Below are positions 56,561-64,000 of a stretch of DNA of 64,000 bases, one piece after another. The notes beneath the pieces are model-generated. The model ran no database searches, was not told the DNA's origin, and saw only the letters and a program-made list of their open reading frames with translations. The position numbers and the translations under genes were made by a program. Location: assembly GCF_038396675.1 (NCBI RefSeq), contig NC_088922.1, positions 17,221,001 to 17,285,000 of the forward strand. The letters are read 5' to 3'. This DNA comes from Hydra vulgaris (lineage: Eukaryota; Cnidaria; Hydrozoa; Anthoathecata; Hydridae). Positions within the stretch are counted from its first letter, which is position 1, and each line of letters opens with the position of its first letter.

Positions 56561-57459
56561 ATTGCTAATAATCTGAAACATACAAGAATGACAATTTTTC
56601 TACTTAAAACATACAAGAATGCCAAGTTCATTAGCGTTGATTGATACTATTAATGTGAATGATGCAGCATTTTATTTTTCATGTAATCTAAAAATAGCCA
56701 ATATCATTTGTGGAGCTCAACCCTATTATTTTAAATGTTATACTTCCAACGGAACTTTAACCTTCTTTTTGAAATTGTTAATCATCTCTTCTTTTGAAAT
56801 AATCACATCATTTTATGTGATTTTGTCCGTATCTATAAGGATAAGGAGAAGTTTCATAACTTTAAATTACGGACTTAAATCGTATATTTTAGTATAGTCT
56901 CTAATTTACTGAGCATTTATTTTTTCACGATGAGAAATTATACTCGTATATAATTTCAAATTAGAGATTTTAATGTATTTATATTTGTTTTACTGGAACT
57001 AAAGTGCTATATGTTTTTAAAGAAGTGCATTCACAAAAAATTATTTTTTTAATTTAGATTAAGGATGCTGTGATAAATAGCTATAGATATTTATTAAAGA
57101 TAGGTACTTCTGAAAACTAGTTTTCTTTATTATATAAGATTTATATGGTATAAAAACCTTTTCTTATGTATTGAATTTTTTTAAGTTCATGTTATTTAGT
57201 GTTACATTTTTATGATGTATAAAAGAAACACTAAACAACATGAACTTTAAAAAATTCAATTCATAAGTCTTATGAATTGAACTTTTTAAAGTCGTCTTAT
57301 GATAAGAAAAGGACCTTAGATAAAGTCTTCTGAAATAAAGAATAAACACAAGAAGTCAATGTATGTGCTATAATGAGTTTTCGCGAGGTTGGTTTTGCCC
57401 TCGAACAACAAAGAGCTAGTGTAAATGGCAAAGAGATAAACTTGAAGGCACAAGTACAA
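56561..57459. other. No gene; two hairpins
   Basis: 57169-57200 pairs with 57229-57260 (31-32 bp arms, one or two differences). AATTCATAAG/CTTATGAATT lies at about 57257-57277. The plus frame 56619-56897 has no recognisable content. Confidence 0.4.
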
Positions 57460-58428
57460 GATAGAATTGAAGGTACAACCTACAAAGCACATTTAAATTT
57501 GCCTCTAGCTATAAATAAAGATATTGAAAGCATCTTTAAAGATCTTGGCATAGAAAATCTTCTGTAAAAATGCTTACATGGGTTTACCCAAAGTCCAAAT
57601 GAAGCTTTAAACCAATTAGTTTGGAATAAGTGCTCAAATTTCATTTTGTGTCACGAACTGTTTTAGAGACAGAAGTATATTCTGCTATCATTAGATATAA
57701 TGGGTAATTACAAAGGTGTTATTGAGCTTAATAATGTACTTAAAATGTTAAATTTGACTGCTGGGGAAATACTTTAGCTGCAATGCAACATAAAAGGACA
57801 ATGCTCGTATCAAGCAAATTAATAGTAAAATGAGCAAAAAAAAAAAAAAAGGAAAACAGAGGAAAATTAAAAGTGCAGCTAAAAAAGGATTCTTTGAGAA
57901 ATGAAAAAAAGACAGAGGAAGAAACTTATAGTTCTGGGGCACACTAGTTTCATATTTGTATACTATTTATTTCATTTTTAATTTTCTCAGAAATAAGTTT
58001 TTGTTACGTTCACTTGAATTCAAATGACAAGTTTTAGTACTTTTATTCGACCGATTGACTAGGTTTTGAACTAAAAACCACTATTTTTGCACTTTATTTT
58101 TCTAAAATGACCTGATTTTTTAGTACTTAAAAAGAATTGTTAGTCATTATGGATTGGTACATTTTTGAATTTAGTTCAGAACCTTCTTTACAACTTTACC
58201 TATATGCTGTCAAAATTTGGTTCAAATACTACTTATAGATTCTGAGAAACTAATGTTTGAAATTTGACTTTTTTGGTAGTTTTTGCTGACACAGCTTTTT
58301 TTTTATGCGTTTCTAAAAAATTTTTGTCAATTTTTTCTTTTATTTAATGTATTAGCTGTAAACTTAGTCTAGAGACATTCTTATCGATTTTTGAAGAATT
58401 TTGTAAAAAAGGGGTAGAGCCACCTTAA
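57373..58428 (+). pseudogene. Relic of the TTAA-type transposase, C-terminal part and right end
   Basis: TTYKAHLNLPLAINKDIESI, then KCLHGFTQSPNEALNQLVWN and, frameshifted, VLKMLNLTAGEIL. This parallels YKPSINLPLAIKSILKD and NPNEAFNQIIWKKC of the transposase at 34057-35883, with the likely catalytic Glu of SPNEA retained. Stops at 57565 and later. Downstream, GGGGTAGAGCCACC ends against TTAA (58425-58428); inverted this is TTAA plus GGTGG, the same end style as element C, so this is probably the right terminus of the same kind of element. The 5' half and left end were not found. Confidence 0.65.
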
Positions 58429-59486
58429 GTGAAGTAATGTTTCCAATATATGTAATGAAGTGCTATCTTCTTATAAAATATAACCTCAAACCAGATAAAA
58501 AGTAACGGAGTTTCTAATTTTAGGTATACCTAAAATTAGAAACTCCACTATATTTTAGCCTTGACATGGATACTTCATTATATAATAGCAATAACAATGA
58601 TTTATAAACTGTCAAAAAACGTTTCACTTTACATTCCACTTGATATTTTCTAGTCGTTAAAAACCAGGCCTTTTTTTAAGCCTCTTTTGTCAGTTAAAAA
58701 CATAACAGAGCAAAAGTATTTAAATTTATGAAACTTTATTGTCTAATTTTTTTATGAAACTTTTAGCGTCAATAGGGTTTTTTTTACGCACTATTAAAAA
58801 TTATTGTTAAAAAAATTATACTCATAGGCGCGCACACATAAACAAAATATTTTTTAGAATTTTACCTAAAAAAAAATTTCTGTAATAAATTTTAAAGTAT
58901 TTTGATTTAACAGTATTTACAAAAATGCGATATTGCATTGTCTCGCAGATACAACATTGAGAGCTGTTTTATTTCCTTGAGGAGGTAAAATATTTTATTT
59001 CCTTGCTGAGTTAAAAGATTTATCTAAACTAAACTTGATTAACAATCTTACAAACAAACAGTAAATATAAAAAAATTTCATAAAATTTTTAAAATTTCAA
59101 AAGCTTCTGTAACAAGCTAAGAAAAGGTCTTTCAATACAATATTTATAACACTGTTTTTTAAAAATTACTAATATAAATAAATAAAAATCTGTTGAAAAA
59201 ATAATAAATAGGAACACTTTATAAGTTTAAATTTTTAAAATTTATAAATTATATATAGTAAATAAAAAATTAATTTTTTGCTAATACGAAGTTTATAGGA
59301 CTATTACTTAAATTATATATATTAAATAATATAAATTACTACGCAATATAAATTAATCTAAAAATATTTGAAACATAGCATCACTTGTCTTATTAAAAAT
59401 ATTCAACAATTTTTAACAAATATTGAGATACGATAAAAAAAACATTGCTGATATATTAACAAAATATTTTAGAATGTATTTTATTA
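58429..59486. other. No gene; perfect 40-bp palindrome at 58507-58546
   Basis: The palindrome is listed separately. The rest is AT-rich with no supported frame. Confidence 0.45.
58507..58546. repeat. Perfect 40-bp palindrome, no loop
   Basis: 58507-58526 is the exact reverse complement of 58527-58546 (centre GGTATACC). Confidence 0.95.
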
Positions 59487-59487
59487 G

Positions 59488-59551
59488 TGACGACAAAAAG
59501 TCGTCATCTTGTGTCAAGGTGACGACAAAAAGTCGTCATCTTGTGTCAAAT
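59488..59551. repeat. 32-bp tandem repeat x2 with internal hairpin
   Basis: Each unit contains TGACGAC AAAAA GTCGTCA, a 7-bp stem, followed by TCTTGTGTCAA. Confidence 0.93.
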
Positions 59552-59872
59552 GTTACTTAATATTTGACGATTTTTTTATTTGATTATTCTTAATATTTGA
59601 AAGTTTTATGAGAATAATATAAAACTGAAACGTAAATATCTTTAACATAAAAATTTATATGGTTATTTTTATTTAAATAATTATATAAATCGTAAGTAAA
59701 CATTTTTTACATCTTTAATTAGAATTACTAAATTACTAAATTACATTTTTACTACTCGATATATACAACCTTACAATTTTTGATTATTTGTTACATTTAA
59801 ATTTATTATATACAACAATTCTCGCATGCCTACCTGTTTTCATAAATATTATAAACGAGATTATAGCCTTAG

Positions 59873-60020
59873 GGCGCCAACTAAAATCGAGCAAATTTAG
59901 ATGTTACTCTGTGCAAACTACAATCGAACAAATTTAGATGTTATTCGGTGTAAACTACAATCGAACAAAATTAGATGTTACTTGGCGCCAACTACAATTG
60001 AGCAAATTTAGATGTTACTC
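59873..60020. repeat. 37-bp tandem repeat, 4 copies
   Basis: The word AATCGA(A/G)CAAATTTAGATG recurs at 37-bp steps (59886, 59923, 59960, 59997), with GGCGCCAACTA variants between. It lies downstream of the R3HCC1L-like gene. Confidence 0.93.
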
Positions 60021-60217
60021 AAGGATCTTTTATTCTGAAACTGTTATGATCAACTTAAATTAAGCCTACTATGTATATTATGTATTCAATATAGAGCCGT
60101 AAATATTGCATAGCTTAAACCATCGTAATGTCTATTTTTCTTCTCTCCGTATAATAATGCGAATTATTGATCGCAGTCCCCACGGGTGGTCGACTTTTAA
60201 TGAAAAAGAGGAAGCTG

Positions 60218-60825
60218 TTAGTTACCTTCCCATACGTCTTGCATCTGCTTGGTTTTAAGTCTTTTTTGTTCTAACGCACAAGATAAAAAAAAAGGTTAAA
60301 GATAAAAGGTTAAAGACACAAGATAAAGGTAAAGTGGAAAAAGTAATGTTGAAAAGTTAATGTTGAAAAAAAACGCAAATTTAAATTATTCTTCAAGTTT
60401 TAAAAATTAATTTTTTTTTACCTCGAGCTTCTTTTAAAACGTTCCTGTCTTTAATCTTTTGTTCATTAGTTAGGTTTGTTTTAATTCCTAAAGCTCCTGA
60501 AATCAAATTTCGTGCTACAGATCCAGTAGTCGGCGGGCGTTTTTTATAAGGCAGAAGTACATCTGAATATAAAACAATATAAAAATAAACTTAAGTTTAT
60601 AATACATAAAATAAAAAAATGTAAAAAACCATTTTGAAGATAATTAAAAAGAAAAAGTAAAAAATTTACATTAAAACTATTAAAAATAAAATATATAATT
60701 ATTAAATATTGAACAAAAAAAAACAACCTTTAAATTCTCTCGCTTTTATTTTTGACTGTCTTGTTCCATTAATGACCTGTCTCATCTGAAGCATCGGCGA
60801 ATAACTCTTGATAGCTTCATGTGCT
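60218..60825 (-). CDS. R3HCC1L: R3HCC1L-like gene, last three exons
   Basis: Minus-strand exons 60825-60729, 60554-60420 and 60270-60218 (TAA). AG acceptors, GT donors and phase-1 joins all agree. Translation: HEAIKSYSPMLQMRQVING, TRQSKIKAREFK | DVLLPYKKRPPTTGSVARNL, ISGALGIKT, KDRNVLKEAR | EQKRLKTKQMQDVWEGN. The order (ML)k.R.l..aTRa.K.KA, P.K.RP.T...aR.L...ALG, EAR..KRL..KQ...WEG is the conserved C-terminus of R3HCC1L (R3H domain and coiled-coil containing 1-like); the KRL..KQ..D.WEG ending favours R3HCC1L over R3HCC1. The R3H and RRM-like parts must lie in upstream exons, which were not found up to 64000, so they are probably outside the window or behind transposon-filled introns. Exons are clean and constrained in sequence. 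A conserved animal gene whose molecular role is poorly defined. Confidence 0.8.
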
Positions 60826-63491
60826 AAAATAAGATAAAACTACGATAAAATATATCGAATTTAAACTAATAATAAAAATAATGGTTATTAACAATTATTA
60901 ATATAGTAAATAAACAATAAATTTTAGTTTCAACAAAATACTTGTGTTTTTCACAACATAGGTTCTGTATTTCCAACAGAATTCTTGTGTTTTTTAAACA
61001 TAGGCTCTGTATTTTCAAAGAATTAATGTAAACTGGTTTTCTTGGTTTACAATCAATGTTTTTAATTTTAGCCTGATTGTTTACCTTTTTATATATATAC
61101 AAAAACCTAGAACTAAAGTAGCAAATAAATACCAGAATCTAAGTCTGTTATCACAATACTTAACAAGGATCTACCAATTGGTGCTAGATGTAGATAAATT
61201 CTTCCTAAGGTTGAAAAAGGGGAGAAAACAAATAATGGTCCACCTGGTGGTTTTGGCTATTCTGAAAACATTAAACCTATTGTGCTGTTGCTTTATTTTC
61301 GAAGTTGCACATTTTAATACAACAGAAACAAGCCAAGAATCAGCTAATGCTGGTCCTTTCCCATAAGGAAGACCTCCAGATAATTTTTTACTGTCTTGTG
61401 ACTCCGTAAAGTGTGTCAATGGTGTTGGTAGCGTTTTGGTCGAGGAATAGGACATCCAAATCCTTGCACTGTTTAAAATGCGAAAAAAATTTTCAGATAG
61501 TTGATGGCCAAGCTCCTTATGGAGCATTTAGACAAGTTGCAAACCAATTTAATCATGTTGAACATGTTACAAATCATATTAAACATGTTGCTAACCAATT
61601 GAATCATGTTTAGCCAGAAAACTAGGTCAATTTGACACTTGAATGTTTGTAGTTCTACAACTATGGAGTTAGATACATTTAAAAGCTCACTTTTATTTAA
61701 CTCAAAAGTTTCTTTTTTGCAATGAAGGCGTTGAATATTCACAACTAGTCTGCTACTAAAATTATTATTATTTTTTTTTTCAAAAGAAGAAAAAAAAAAT
61801 TTGCTGTCCTCCTCTCCCACATTAAGATTTTGATCTATTTGGGATGATATAAAGTGATGGTTTTTTTATCGTTTTACACTATTTTTAGTGTTTTAAACTA
61901 TTTCACAATTTAAATTTACTTTTTTTTACAATTTAAATTTACTTAGAGTGGGTAATTTTTTATGAGTAAATTATAACTTACATAGATTTCTCCAACACCG
62001 TCTGGTGAGTCTTGTTGGATTCTACCACAAAATCTAATTTTTTGGTGCTGATTATGTGTATAAAGATCCTAGTCATGCATATTTTTACTCTAATTATTGT
62101 ATCACCCTATGTTCTATATTCATAGCAGATGTAGCTGACAACAGGTAACTTGTAATATGGATGCACAAAAGAATGGAAATACCATTCAAATTTAAACATT
62201 ACAGAAAATTTAGATTGTTATATTTATATACAACAAAAAAATATAAAAAATTATGTTCTTTGACTGATAGGTATTTTAACCCATCATAGTAGGAGTTCAA
62301 ACAGGTGATCCCTGGTGTTGCCAACCTCAGGGTTGTTTCGATGTCATTTGCCATCATAGTCCTCTTATTCTTCCATATCCCATGAGCCTTTGCAGCTGAT
62401 TTTAAAAACGATGGCCTACAGTTAAAATTCTAACTTGTCACTATCTAGCTATTAGCCAGCAAGGTCTAGTCAGAGCTGCACAACTACTACTAGACAGCAA
62501 CGTCATAGTCAGAGCTACGATGGCGCTTTGATTGAATGATATCATTATTGCAATTTTCTATATAATACTCCAAAAAAAAAGGCATAGATTTGACCAGCTC
62601 AGGATCCACCTTCTCTTTCTGTTATTCTTACTCTGATGAACTAAATTAGTAAAAGTACAAACATAGTTTAAACAATTGTCTGTAGCTATTGCATTAATCT
62701 GAGGTTTAATAAAACCTATGTAAAATACCAAACTTCATTCAACTACAACACTTTTAAATTTGCAAAATATATTATAGAACTAGAAATAGTTATCTGTTGA
62801 CAGTTTTTGAAATAAATTGCTTGTGCACGCTCTCCCATTTATATTAAACCTCTAATGCAGGTGGAACATGAGGTCTGCAAAGAGCTTCCCAGTTTGAGCT
62901 TCTTTTAACATCTTGGCACTTGATTTGAAATTGTTTTCGAGAATAAAAACCACAACTAAAAGAACCATACCATTAAACAAAAATTAAATAAAAAACTGTA
63001 TACAAAATGTAACGATAATAAACATTACTTTATATAAAGAAGTTTCAAATGTAATGAACATTGAATAAATTGGATTGTTCATAATTTGTCACAATAAGAA
63101 AAGTTTAGATTAAAGCATACGTATGCATAATATAAATAATACATCAAGCTTGTTGCAGACATTGTATTTAAAGCACTGGTGCCGCTTTTTCAAAGTTTTT
63201 TAATCAAATTGTACACATCTGAGATTATTTTGATATCACTGGAAAATTTTTATATTTTGAAAGGTTCATATTCTTTTCACTATATCTTCAGTAAATGAAA
63301 AAGTCTGTAATTTAAACAATTTCATAATGTAAAAGTAAATTATAGCCGACTAACGTTATTAATTTTTTTTTGGTGGCAACCTAAGTCTGCTACCAAAAAT
63401 TCTTAGTTAAAGTGCTTCAAAACTCCACTACGAAATGGAAAGTAGCAGAGTTGCTGAGTAGCGGATTGAGTCACGCTGCCTCCTAGCTCTG

Positions 63492-63543
<52 letters not shown>

Positions 63544-63789
63544 ATATATAAATTTTTTTAGATTAATTGATCCTAAAAACCAATGCTCAGGTGTAAAGAC
63601 TTCAAATTTTAAACTGGTATGCATTCAGATTCATGCATTTAACTGATATGCATTCAATTTCATCTTGAATTTGCTTTTGTTACCTAAAAGATTATTTTTT
63701 TTAGAAAATTTGCTATTTCTAGACCATACAATAGGGAAAACTAGTGATCTGAGCCCCGCAAAAAAGACGACTCATGCTTACAGTCTAAA
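60826..63789. other. Intron or 5' side of R3HCC1L-like gene; mostly unassigned
   Basis: A minus-strand 118-codon frame (61527-61171) contains STKTLPTPLTHFTES and GLPYGKGPALADSWL but no recognised family. 61545-61612 carries a loosely repeated (C)AACCAATT(T/G)AATCATGTT word. A possible exon-like stretch lies on the minus strand at about 62950-62853 (TTTTAG acceptor) but its frame is unclear. Nothing else is supported. Confidence 0.35.
63498..63541. repeat. (GT)n microsatellite
   Basis: About 20 GT units followed by ATATGTATATATA. Confidence 0.95.
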
Positions 63790-63796
63790 CTCTGTG

Positions 63797-64000
63797 AAAA
63801 AATGAAAACTAGTCAAAAGTCATCTTTTCAGATGATTCTACCAATCAAGTATTAGATGACAGAGTTCAACTCAGAAGAAGATTGGGAGAGAAGTTCAAGG
63901 AAGATTGCCTCCATCAGACGGTAAAATTCCCCAGGAATATCATGGTGTGGAGTGCAATATCCACCCAGGGACAAGTTGTCTGCACATTGTACAGGGCACA
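63797..64000 (+). pseudogene. Tc1-like transposase fragment, runs off the window
   Basis: From about 63822 the frame is open to the window end: VIFSDDSTNQVLDDRVQLRR, then RLGEKFKEDCLHQTVKFPRN and IMVWSAISTQGQVV. This is the first catalytic region of a Tc1-type transposase (V.FSDES.., RR..GE, C...TVK....IMVW). The first catalytic Asp (SDDS) is present. A TAG immediately precedes the frame, and upstream helix-turn-helix sequence is only weakly visible (63750-63800), so the copy seems 5'-damaged. The remainder lies beyond 64000. Confidence 0.75.

Noticed and set aside
63403..63500. Possible SINE head before the GT repeat
   Set aside because: Some tRNA-like spacing, but no clear A/B box pair or tail.

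Overview
The window reads as animal nuclear DNA from a very AT-rich, transposon-crowded genome. By eye it is about 70-75% A+T, coding exons are short and split by GT-AG introns, and almost every long reading frame belongs to a mobile element. The mix of elements (CR1/jockey-type LINEs, Tc1/mariner, hAT, Tigger, Mutator-like and TTAA-flanked DNA transposons, tRNA-derived SINEs, long TA microsatellites) fits a hydrozoan cnidarian such as Hydra. That species call is inference; no rRNA or mitochondrial marker is present.

Host genes are few. (1) A family of at least three related multi-exon genes lies between 9.2 and 28.6 kb: G1 (+, 9265-9921, 3' part), G2 (-, 18229-13937) and G3 (+, 23807-28606). 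They share exon types (called A-F here) joined almost entirely by phase-1 introns. G2 carries its two-exon B-C module twice. G3 carries four exons of exactly 123 bp in a row, of which the fourth has lost its GT donor. I do not recognise the proteins, and this is the best candidate here for an undescribed system. (2) The last three exons of an R3HCC1L-like gene lie on the minus strand (60825-60218). (3) An intact intronless 173-codon frame of unknown function lies at 54396-53875 (-).

The rest is mobile DNA. 0.4-1.2 kb: a terminal-inverted-repeat (TIR) element whose decayed frame fuses a RING-H2 finger to a helix-turn-helix. 3.75-7.14 kb: a transposon with about 450-bp TIRs and a broken transposase. 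11.0-11.6 kb: a hAT transposase relic. 12.29-12.87 kb: a palindromic Mutator-like element with a 9-bp target duplication. 24.4-25.6 kb: a LINE fragment inside a G3 intron. 30.4-36.6 kb: a stack of nested DNA transposons (mariner, a deleted element, and a TTAA-flanked element with a three-times-frameshifted transposase). 36.9-38.1 kb: a fold-back array hosting a SINE. 38.3-45.1 kb: a nearly full-length LINE split by a 2.4-kb non-autonomous hAT element with a perfect 8-bp target duplication. 48.24-49.09 kb: a Tigger-like element. 49.85-52.86 kb: a second LINE type with an internal inverted duplication. 55.5-55.9 kb: a Ty3/gypsy integrase relic. 57.4-58.4 kb: a second relic of the TTAA-type transposase. 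63.8-64.0 kb: a Tc1-like transposase running off the window.

A recurring oddity is short, perfect or near-perfect inverted duplication, several cases inside transposon genes, as expected from template switching during replication or reverse transcription.
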